A DNA stretch of 64,000 bases. It comes from Stenotrophomonas maltophilia. GTDB lineage: Bacteria > Pseudomonadota > Gammaproteobacteria > Xanthomonadales > Xanthomonadaceae. Each line of letters begins with the position of its first letter. Positions within the stretch are counted from its first letter, which is position 1. The stretch is taken from assembly GCF_039555535.1 (NCBI RefSeq), contig NZ_CP154630.1:3733001-3797000 (forward strand), written 5' to 3'. This document shows, in pieces, positions 55,659-64,000 of the stretch. The notes below the pieces were generated by a model. It worked only from the letters and a program-made list of their open reading frames with translations. It made no database searches and was not told the DNA's origin. The translations under genes and the position numbers were made by a program.

Positions 55659-56522
55659 ATGCTGCACCCGACCCTGCCGCTGAACGCCCTGCGCGCCTTC
55701 GAGGCCGCCGCGCGCCACCAGAATTTCACCCGTGCCGCGCTGGAGCTGTGCGTCAGCCAGGCCGCGCTGAGCCACCAGATCCGCAGCCTGGAGGACCGGC
55801 TCGGCATTCGCCTGTTCCATCGCCTGCCGCGCGGCGTTGCCCTGACCGATGAGGGTTCCGCGCTGTACCCGGTGCTCAGCGAATCGTTCGAGCGCATTTC
55901 GGCCAGCATCGCGCGTTACACCGGCGGACCTGCGCGTGAGGTACTGACCCTGGGCGTGGTCGGCACCTTCGCCACCGGCTGGCTGCTGCCACGACTGGCT
56001 GCGTTCGAGAGCGCGCATCCGGACATCGAGCTGCGCCTGCAGACCCACAACAACCGTATCGATCTGGCGGGAGAAGGGCTGGACCTGGCGATCCGCTTCG
56101 GTGATGGCGACTGGCAGGGCCAGCACTGCACGGCGATCCTCGACGCGCCCTTCGCACCGCTGTGCGCGCCGGCGCTGGCACGGCGCCTGAAGCAACCGCG
56201 TGACCTGGGCACGCTGCCACTGCTGCGCTCCTACCGCAGCGACGAGTGGCCGCGCTGGTTGCAGGCGGCCGGGGTCAGCGGCGTGGAGGCACGCGGGCCG
56301 GTATTCGATTCCTCGTTGACGGTGGCGATGGCCGCTGCCGGCGGTGCCGGCGTGGCGCTGCTGCCGTTGCGCATGTTCGAGCAGGAACTGGCCGAGGGCC
56401 GCTTGTTGCAGCCGTTCGGCACCACGCTGGAGCTGGGCCGCTACTGGCTGACACGGCTGCGCTCGCGCGTCGAACGTGAGCCGGCCAAGCGCTTCCGCGA
56501 GTGGCTGCAGGCGCAGTCATGA
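55659..56522 (+). CDS. ampR: LysR-type beta-lactamase regulator AmpR
   Basis: A 287-residue LysR-family regulator. The N-terminal winged helix-turn-helix is at about 5-63 (RAALELCVSQAALSHQIRSL), followed by the effector domain that senses muropeptides. Divergence from blaL2 across 175 bases and its length identify it as AmpR. In the absence of inducer it represses and with anhydro-muropeptide it activates bla expression. Confidence 0.95.
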   Translation: MLHPTLPLNALRAFEAAARHQNFTRAALELCVSQAALSHQIRSLEDRLGIRLFHRLPRGVALTDEGSALYPVLSESFERISASIARYTGGPAREVLTLGVVGTFATGWLLPRLAAFESAHPDIELRLQTHNNRIDLAGEGLDLAIRFGDGDWQGQHCTAILDAPFAPLCAPALARRLKQPRDLGTLPLLRSYRSDEWPRWLQAAGVSGVEARGPVFDSSLTVAMAAAGGAGVALLPLRMFEQELAEGRLLQPFGTTLELGRYWLTRLRSRVEREPAKRFREWLQAQS

Positions 56523-56523
56523 T

Positions 56524-56633
56524 GTAGAGCCGAGCCCACGCTCGGCTGCTTCATGTCCAATACCGCGCTGCGCGCGCAAGCCGAGCATGGCTCGGCTCTA
56601 CAAGAAAGCCAGCCGGCCAGCGGCCGGCACTAC
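56524..56633. repeat. SMAG cluster, three units
   Basis: A GTAG/AGCCGAGCCCACGCTCGGCT unit at 56524-56547, a reverse AGCCGAGC unit at 56579-56601, and a GCCGGCC-type reverse unit at 56612-56633 lie between the convergent ampR and ABC-F genes. Confidence 0.87.
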
Positions 56634-56636
56634 CGG

Positions 56637-58502
<1,866 letters not shown>

Positions 58503-58720
58503 CGGGGGAGGGGTCCATATAACCGGATGGAATGTGCTGGTAAGCACTGTTCCTGCGACGCAATTCTAGCGTTAACGAATACTTGACGTGTCCCGGGATG
58601 CGCAGTGGCCGACGTTCCTCTCTCCCACGTCCTCGCCGCGCGCGTCCCGGGCTCCCTTCCCGCCAGCGCTGATCCGGGCTAAATGGTTGCTGCTGCAACG
58701 TTTTTTCTGACGCCCGGCAT

Positions 58721-58749
58721 TTGACAGGCACTGAATATCCCGTTAATTG
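58721..58749 (+). promoter_or_regulatory. Possible sigma-70 promoter for the TonB-dependent receptor
   Basis: TTGACA at 58721-58726 and TAATTG at 58744-58749, 17 bases apart, lie about 90 bases before the receptor start in the 335-base divergent gap 58503-58837. The rest of that gap shows nothing I can name. Confidence 0.4.
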
Positions 58750-58837
58750 CTGTATTGCGCACCGCAACAACCGCCGTCCGCCTCACCCCCGTGATGTCGA
58801 TTCCGGTGCCGCCCCTGCCAACCGGAGCCCCATCCCG

Positions 58838-61225
58838 ATGACCCGCAAGACCAGCCTGATCGCCGCCGCCGTCGCTGTCGCACTCGGTGGCTCTCCGTTC
58901 GTCGCCGCTGCCCAGCAGGCCGGCACCGCCGCCAACACCCTGGACACAGTGATCGTCACCGGCACCCGCGTGGCCGACCGCACGGTGGCCGAATCGCAGT
59001 CGCCGATCGACATCATTACCCCCGAAGCACTGCAGTCCACCGGCACCAGCGAACTGGCCACGGCGCTGTCGCGCGCGCTGCCCTCGCTGAACTTCCCGCG
59101 CCCGGCCCTGACCGACGGCACCAGCGGCGTGCGCCCGGCGCAGCTGCGCGGCCTGTCGCCGGACCAGGTGCTGGTGCTGGTCAACGGCAAGCGCCGCCAC
59201 ACCTCGGCGATGATCAACGTCAACGGCAGCATCGGCCGTGGCTCGTCGGCGGTGGACATCAACGCGATCCCGATCGCCGCGATCGAGCGCGTGGAAGTGC
59301 TGCGCGACGGCGCGTCGGCGCAGTACGGCTCGGACGCCATTGCCGGCGTCATCAACATCGTGCTCAAGGGCAGCGGCCGTGGCGGCAGCCTGGCGGTGGA
59401 TTACGGCCAGTACTCGGCCGGTGACGGCAACAAGTACCAGCTGTCCGGCGATACCGGCGTCGAGTTCGGCAACGGCCGTGGCCGCGTGCACGTGGCCGGC
59501 CAGATCAGCCAGCAGGACGAGAGCAACCGCGCCGGCCCGTACCGCGGCACCACGCCGAACACCGGCAACTTCCCGAGCATCGGCCAGAAGACCTTCATCG
59601 TCGGCGACCCGCGCGTGGATGCCACCGCCGCCTCGGCTAACGCCAGCTTCGACTTCAGCGACCACGTGACCGGCTACGCCAGCGCGCTGCTCAGCAACCG
59701 CGACATCACCTCGTTCGCGTTCTACCGCTCGCGCAACCACAGCGGGCAGAGCGCGCTGCTGGCGCAGACCTACCCGGATGGCTACGTGCCGGAGATCAAC
59801 CAGTATTCCAAGGACCGTTCGCTGGTGGCCGGGGTCAAGGGCAACACCGACAGCGGCTGGACCTGGGACCTGAGCCTGAACCACGGCGAGAACACCCTCG
59901 ATTTCCACACCCGCAACAGCATCAACTACAGCCTCGGTGCGACCAGCCCGCGCTCGTTCTACGACGGCACGCTGAAGTACCAGCAGGACATCTTCAACGC
60001 CGACCTGACCAAGTCGCTGGACTGGGGCCTGGCCTACCCGGTCACGCTGTCCTTCGGTGGTGAGTACCGCAAGGAGAAATGGGACCAGAAGCCGGGCGAG
60101 CTAAACTCGTACACCGGCAGCGGCGCGCAGGGCTTCGCGGGCTTCACCCCGACCAATGAAGTGCATGCCGACCGCCACAACTACGCGGTCTACGCCGGCC
60201 TGGAAGCGGACCTGACCGAGAAGTTCTCGGCGGGCATCACCGGCCGCTACGAGGACTACTCGGACTTCGGCGACCGCTTCTCCGGCAAGCTGTCGACGCG
60301 CTACGCGTTCACCGACAAGGTCGCGCTGCGCGCTACCGCGTCCAGTGGCTTCCGCGCACCGTCGCTGGCGCAGCAGGGTTACCAGGCCGTCACCAGCCAG
60401 TTCCTCAATGGCGTGTTCGTTGAACGCGGCACCTTCCCGACCACCAGCCCGGCCGCGCAGGCGCTGGGCGCCTCGCCGCTGAAGGCCGAGACCTCCACCT
60501 CCTACAGCCTGGGCCTCGTGCTGCAGCCGGTGGACCGCCTGTACATCACCGTCGATGCCTACCAGATCGACATCGACAACCGCATCGCGCTGTCGTCCAG
60601 CATCACCACCAACGCGGCTTCCAGTGCCCTGCTGGCCGGGTTGGGCCTGCCGCAGGTGACCGCGTTCTCGTACTTCACCAACGGCCTGGATACGCGCACC
60701 CGTGGCGTGGACTTCGTGTCCAGCTACACGGTGCCGTTCAGCGCCAGCAGCCTGGAGCTGACCGCGGCCTACAGCCTCAATGACACCGAAGTGCGTCGCG
60801 TCGGCGGCACCCCGGCGGTGTTTGGCACGCTGGGCCTGACCCAGTCGCTGATCGGCCGCGATGAGATCGGCCGCATCGAGGACAGCTACCCGCGCGACAA
60901 GGCGATCCTGAGCGGCACCTGGCGTTCGGATCACTGGGAACTGGGCCTGGCCGCCACCCGCTACGGCAAGTTCACCGTGCGCAACTCGGCCACCGCGCTG
61001 CGTGACCAGACCTACGGCGATGCCTGGGTGGTGGATGCCTCGGCCAGCTACAAGCCGAGCAGCAACTGGACCCTGACCGTGGGCGCCGACAACCTGCTGG
61101 ACAAGTACCCGGACCGCACCGAAGACCTGCAGAACTCCACCTTCGGCATGCTGCCGTACAGCAACTACTCGCCGTTCGGCTTCAACGGCGCGTATGTGTA
61201 TGGGCGGATCAAGTACACCTGGTAA
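58838..61225 (+). CDS. TonB-dependent outer-membrane receptor
   Basis: A 795-residue receptor with a signal peptide (about 1-25), a TonB box near 33-37 (DTVIVTGTR) and a plug domain (about 50-155, with LPSLNFPRPALTDGTSG, RGLSPDQVLVLVNGKRR and GSDAIAGVINIVL). A 22-strand barrel ending GRIKYTW follows. Xanthomonads have many such receptors for iron chelates, sugars or peptides. The ligand cannot be told; no transporter, sigma factor or enzyme gene is adjacent. Confidence 0.93.
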   Translation: MTRKTSLIAAAVAVALGGSPFVAAAQQAGTAANTLDTVIVTGTRVADRTVAESQSPIDIITPEALQSTGTSELATALSRALPSLNFPRPALTDGTSGVRPAQLRGLSPDQVLVLVNGKRRHTSAMINVNGSIGRGSSAVDINAIPIAAIERVEVLRDGASAQYGSDAIAGVINIVLKGSGRGGSLAVDYGQYSAGDGNKYQLSGDTGVEFGNGRGRVHVAGQISQQDESNRAGPYRGTTPNTGNFPSIGQKTFIVGDPRVDATAASANASFDFSDHVTGYASALLSNRDITSFAFYRSRNHSGQSALLAQTYPDGYVPEINQYSKDRSLVAGVKGNTDSGWTWDLSLNHGENTLDFHTRNSINYSLGATSPRSFYDGTLKYQQDIFNADLTKSLDWGLAYPVTLSFGGEYRKEKWDQKPGELNSYTGSGAQGFAGFTPTNEVHADRHNYAVYAGLEADLTEKFSAGITGRYEDYSDFGDRFSGKLSTRYAFTDKVALRATASSGFRAPSLAQQGYQAVTSQFLNGVFVERGTFPTTSPAAQALGASPLKAETSTSYSLGLVLQPVDRLYITVDAYQIDIDNRIALSSSITTNAASSALLAGLGLPQVTAFSYFTNGLDTRTRGVDFVSSYTVPFSASSLELTAAYSLNDTEVRRVGGTPAVFGTLGLTQSLIGRDEIGRIEDSYPRDKAILSGTWRSDHWELGLAATRYGKFTVRNSATALRDQTYGDAWVVDASASYKPSSNWTLTVGADNLLDKYPDRTEDLQNSTFGMLPYSNYSPFGFNGAYVYGRIKYTW

Positions 61226-61228
61226 GGG

Positions 61229-61250
61229 GTAGTGCCGGCCGCTGGCCGGC
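61229..61250. repeat. SMAG-type repeat (GCCGGCC subtype)
   Basis: GTAG, then T and the palindrome GCCGGCCGCTGGCCGGC, 4 bases after the receptor stop. Confidence 0.8.
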
Positions 61251-61265
61251 ATTCCGTGGCCCGGG

Positions 61266-61309
61266 TGGGGTCAGATCCCTTTTCCTGCAGGAAAAGGGAT
61301 CTGACCCCA
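61266..61309. repeat. GGGGTCAGATCC palindrome, copy 2
   Basis: A 44-base perfect self-complementary palindrome (22 + 22, no loop). It differs from copies 1 and 3 in the middle (CCCTTTTCC against CCGTTTTCC), with both arms changed. Confidence 0.9.
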
Positions 61310-61383
61310 TTTGCCTGCTGGGTTTGCTGCATCTGGCGCATTAGGTGAAAATCGGGGCATCCCCCCGATTTCTGCGAGAGCCG

Positions 61384-63081
61384 ATGCACCATGACACCGA
61401 CCTGATCAACATCGTTGCCGTTGGCCTGGGGCTCGCCTTCATCTTCGGCGCGCTGGCCAACAAGCTCCGCTTGTCTCCCCTGGTCGGTTACCTGGTTGCT
61501 GGCATCTGTGTAGGCCCGTTCACCCCCGGCTTCGTCGCCGACCAGGCGCTGGCCAACCAGCTGGCCGAACTGGGCGTGATGCTGCTGATGTTCGGTGTCG
61601 GCCTGCACTTCTCGCTGAAGGACCTGATGGCGGTCAAGGCCATCGCCATTCCCGGTGCCATCGGCCAGATCGCGGTCGCCACCCTGCTCGGCTGGGGCGT
61701 GGCCTCGCTGATGGGCTGGCCGGCCATCCATGGCGTCATCTTCGGTTTCTCGCTGGCCACTGCCAGTACCGTGGTGCTGCTGCGGGCGATGGAGGAGCGG
61801 CGCCTGCTGGAGACCATGCGCGGCAAGATCGCGGTCGGCTGGCTGATCGTGGAAGACCTGGCCTGCGTGCTGGCACTGGTGATGATGCCGGTGATGGCCG
61901 GCGTGTTTGGCCCCGATGCGGCCAAGGAATCGCACTCGCTGGGCAGCGTGCTGGCCGACATCGGCTGGACCTTCGTGCAGCTGGGCCTGTTCGTGGCGGT
62001 GATGCTGGTGGTCGGGCGCCGGGTCATTCCGTGGATCCTGGAACGCATCGCCGGTACCGGCTCGCGCGAACTGTTCACCCTGTCAGTGCTGGCGATCGCG
62101 CTGGGCGTGGCATTCGGCTCGGCGATGCTGTTCGGTGTCTCGTTCGCACTGGGCGCGTTCTTCGCCGGCATGCTGCTCAACGAATCGGAGCTGAGCCACA
62201 AGGCTGCGCACGATTCGCTGCCGCTGCGCGACGCGTTCGCGGTGCTGTTCTTCGTCTCCGTAGGCATGTTGTTCGACCCCAACATCCTCGTCCAGCACCC
62301 CTGGCAGGTGCTGGCCACCGTGCTGATCATCATGTTTGGCAAGTCGGCCGCCGCGTTCTTCATCGTGCGTGCGTTCGGCCACCCGACCAGCACTGCGCTG
62401 ACCATTTCGGCCAGCCTGGCGCAGATCGGCGAGTTCGCCTTCATCATCGCCGGTCTGGGCGTGGCGCTGCAGATCCTGCCGAAGGAAGGCCAGTCGCTGG
62501 TGCTGGCTGGTGCGCTGGTGTCGATCATGCTCAATCCGCTGGTGTTCGGCCTGCTCGACCGTTGGCAGGCCAAGCAGGAACAGCAGCCGCAGCCGGCGGA
62601 GCCAGAAGAGGCCATCGGTCCCTCGCGCGACCTGCGTGACCACGCCATCGTGATCGGCTACGGCCGGGTCGGCAGCGAACTGGCGCAGGTGCTGCGCGAT
62701 CGCGGCGTGCCGGTGCTGGTGATCGATGACAACAAGGAACACGTCGAACAGGCGCACGCCAAGGGCCTGGCGGCGATCCGCGGCAGTGCCGCCGCCGACC
62801 GGGTGCTGGCCGAAGCTCATCCGGAGCGCGCCAAGATCGCGGTGCTGGCGATTCCGCAGCCGCTGGAAGCCGGTGAGGCGCTGGCCAAGCTACGGGCGAT
62901 CAACCCGGACCTGACCCTGCTGGCACGTGCGCACAGCGATGCCGAGGTGAAGCACCTGCTGGAACACGGTGCCGATGGCACGGTGATGGCCGAGCGCGAG
63001 CTGGCCTATTCGCTGGCGGAGATGATCATGTCGACGCCGCCGTACCGGAATCTGGGGCAGCACAGCATTCCGGTGGTGTGA
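61384..63081 (+). CDS. KefB/YbaL-type cation:proton antiporter with TrkA-N domain
   Basis: A 565-residue CPA2 exchanger. About 12 membrane helices (1-395) are followed by a regulatory TrkA-N (NAD-binding Rossmann) domain at about 415-530, HAIVIGYGRVGSELAQVL. FGVGLHFSLKDLM and IVEDLACVLALVMMP are conserved CPA2 segments. Such proteins expel potassium or other cations, sometimes gated by glutathione adducts. No KefF/KefG-like gene is adjacent. ATG 61384 was chosen; the upstream frame lacks homology. CSP copy H follows. Confidence 0.92.
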   Translation: MHHDTDLINIVAVGLGLAFIFGALANKLRLSPLVGYLVAGICVGPFTPGFVADQALANQLAELGVMLLMFGVGLHFSLKDLMAVKAIAIPGAIGQIAVATLLGWGVASLMGWPAIHGVIFGFSLATASTVVLLRAMEERRLLETMRGKIAVGWLIVEDLACVLALVMMPVMAGVFGPDAAKESHSLGSVLADIGWTFVQLGLFVAVMLVVGRRVIPWILERIAGTGSRELFTLSVLAIALGVAFGSAMLFGVSFALGAFFAGMLLNESELSHKAAHDSLPLRDAFAVLFFVSVGMLFDPNILVQHPWQVLATVLIIMFGKSAAAFFIVRAFGHPTSTALTISASLAQIGEFAFIIAGLGVALQILPKEGQSLVLAGALVSIMLNPLVFGLLDRWQAKQEQQPQPAEPEEAIGPSRDLRDHAIVIGYGRVGSELAQVLRDRGVPVLVIDDNKEHVEQAHAKGLAAIRGSAAADRVLAEAHPERAKIAVLAIPQPLEAGEALAKLRAINPDLTLLARAHSDAEVKHLLEHGADGTVMAERELAYSLAEMIMSTPPYRNLGQHSIPVV

Positions 63082-63092
63082 GGGGTGTGGGT

Positions 63093-63150
63093 GCGGCAGG
63101 GCTTGCAGCCCTGCACCTGCCAAAGCAACGGCAAAAGCAAAAGCTGACTA
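63093..63150. repeat. REP-like hairpin plus CAACGGCAAA leader of CSP copy H
   Basis: GCAGGGCTTGCAGCCCTGC at 63094-63112 is followed by the spacer AAAGCAACGGCAAAAGCAAA, then copy H. Confidence 0.7.
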
Positions 63151-63160
63151 TCCGTGGGAT

Positions 63161-63262
63161 GGCGGGGAGGGTCCGGTTGCAGGGGACGCCGTGAATCCGT
63201 CCATGGAGGCTCGGTCGCGCCATCCATGGCGCTCACGCCCCTGCAACCGGACCCACCCCGCC
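63161..63262 (+). repeat. CSP element copy H (forward, single)
   Basis: Arms at 63161-63185 and 63238-63262 pair at 24 of 25 positions. The 52-base core has the inner hairpin GCGCCAT/ATGGCGC. Compared with E, a G-C pair of the arm is replaced by A-T on both strands. A CTTCGACGG tail follows. It lies between the exchanger gene and the convergent cystathionine-family gene. Confidence 0.88.
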
Positions 63263-63290
63263 TTCGACGGTTCGCTGCTGCTGTTGGTGG

Positions 63291-63310
63291 GTGTCGACCT
63301 TGGTCGACAC
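63291..63310. repeat. SMAG-like palindrome (GTCGAC subtype)
   Basis: GTGTCGACCTTGGTCGACAC preceded by GTGG, as at 43864. Confidence 0.7.
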
Positions 63311-63319
63311 GGCGGCGTA

Positions 63320-63361
63320 TGGGGTCAGATCCGTTTTCCGCAGGAAAACGGATCTGACCCC
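63320..63361. repeat. GGGGTCAGATCC palindrome, copy 3
   Basis: The same sequence as copy 1 except for the last base, with nearly perfect 18-base arms. Confidence 0.88.
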
Positions 63362-63369
63362 GGAAACAT

Positions 63370-63404
63370 GAAAAATCCCCGGTCGACCCGCATCGACCGG
63401 GGAT
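63370..63404 (-). terminator. Rho-independent terminator of the O-acetylhomoserine sulfhydrylase gene
   Basis: The 12-base perfect stem ATCCCCGGTCGA/TCGACCGGGGAT with a 6-base loop is followed on the minus strand by TTTTT, about 100 bases after that gene's stop. Confidence 0.88.
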
Positions 63405-63506
63405 CTGGATCGCCACGTTGCCACGCCTTGGAGAGGCAGCTCCACCGTAGCGCATTGCGCGATGGGTGGTGATCGCCTGTGGCGATGACGACCAAGCGTG
63501 TGGCTA

Positions 63507-64000
63507 TCAGGCGCCGGCCAGGGCCTGCTCAAGGTCCGCGCGCAGGTCGCCGATGTGCTCGATGCCGATCGACAGACGCACGGTGTCTTCGCTGACGCCG
63601 GCCTTGGCCAGTTCAGCTGCGTCCAACTGGCGATGGGTGGTGGACGCCGGATGGGTGGCCAGCGACTTGGCGTCTCCCAGGTTCACCAGCCGGGTGAACA
63701 GCTTCAACGCATCGAGGAAGCGTGCGCCGGCTTCGCGCCCACCCGGCAGGCCAAAGGTCAGCACGCCCGAGCCGTGGCCACCGAGGTAGCGCTGCGCGGC
63801 GGCATGCTCCGGGTCGTCGGCCAAACCAGCGTAACGCACCCACGCCACCTTGGCGTGCGCCTTCAGGAACTGCGCGACGGCCAGTGCGTTGGCGTTGATG
63901 CGCTCCATGCGCAGTGCCAGCGTCTCGATGCCCTGCAGGATCAGGAAGGCATTGAACGGCGACAGCGCCGCGCCGGTATTGCGCAGCGGCACTACGCGCG
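63507..64000 (-). CDS. O-acetylhomoserine sulfhydrylase-type PLP enzyme, C-terminal part (runs off window)
   Basis: The last 164 residues of a Cys/Met-metabolism PLP enzyme; the gene continues past 64000. NTGAALSPFNAFLILQGIETL and LRMERINANALAVAQFL, then VNLGDAKSLATHPASTTH (substrate-binding Arg region) and VRLSIGIEHIGDLRADLEQA, mark the MetY/MetZ branch, which makes homocysteine from O-acetyl- or O-succinylhomoserine. The PLP lysine lies outside the window, so the exact enzyme cannot be fixed. Confidence 0.88.
   Translation of the reverse strand, partial: RVVPLRNTGAALSPFNAFLILQGIETLALRMERINANALAVAQFLKAHAKVAWVRYAGLADDPEHAAAQRYLGGHGSGVLTFGLPGGREAGARFLDALKLFTRLVNLGDAKSLATHPASTTHRQLDAAELAKAGVSEDTVRLSIGIEHIGDLRADLEQALAGA

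Noticed and set aside
54572..56522. blaL2-ampR as an acquired resistance island
   Set aside because: Base composition matches the neighbours, there are no mobility genes, and this pair is a chromosomal core trait of S. maltophilia.

Overview
The window looks like chromosomal DNA of the Stenotrophomonas maltophilia complex (Xanthomonadaceae, Gammaproteobacteria). The evidence is a high-GC coding background, a class A L2-type beta-lactamase divergent from an ampR, a Xanthomonad copLAB copper operon, and many short GTAG-plus-palindrome repeats matching the SMAG (REP-like) repeats known from this species. I see no transposase, integrase, phage module, rRNA or CRISPR array. One tRNA (Lys-UUU) is present.

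Layout. 1-3873: pilG-pilH-pilI-pilJ (Pil-Chp twitching signalling, minus strand), divergent from gshB and a coupled tonB-like gene. 4449-16680: a long minus-strand block with tsaB, a DinG/YoaA helicase, a TPR lipoprotein coupled to mrcB (PBP1b), a family 2 glycosyltransferase, an NAD(P)-binding epimerase-like gene, a TPR-like membrane protein and relA. 16811-24542: a secreted protein, hrpA, dps, recQ. 24708-27973: copL-copA-copB. 28055-33791: small regulators and enzymes (GNAT, zinc ribbon, CPBP protease, CheY-like receiver, two tandem esterases) and a lower-GC patch near 32.5-32.8 kb. 33863-36625: tRNA-Lys, a HEYVH putative metalloprotease, queC-queE. 36832-43590: ruvB-ybgC-tolQ-tolR-tolA-tolB-pal-cpoB, the cell-envelope division machine. 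44073-48007: kup, ruvA, ruvC and a yebC gene upstream, with kup separating ruvA from ruvB. 48185-51540: aspS followed by a small, extremely acidic protein, a GNAT and a hydrolase. 51699-56522: a DUF3011 protein, a lipoprotein, a CPA2 antiporter, blaL2 and ampR. 56637-64000: an ABC-F ATPase, a TonB-dependent receptor, a KefB/YbaL-type exchanger and the 3' part of an O-acetylhomoserine sulfhydrylase-type gene.

The most unusual signal is not a gene. Eight intergenic copies of an approximately 100-nt (one is about 180-nt) element share a conserved core of about 52 nt enclosed by 22-26 bp stems. The stem sequence differs between copies, yet the two arms change together, and a short inner hairpin around CATCCATG also covaries. 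Here I call it the covarying-stem palindrome (CSP) element. Six of the copies form three inverted pairs. Every copy lies 3' of at least one gene and none lies between divergent genes. I do not recall a published description of it; a genome-wide covariance-model search would show whether it is new.
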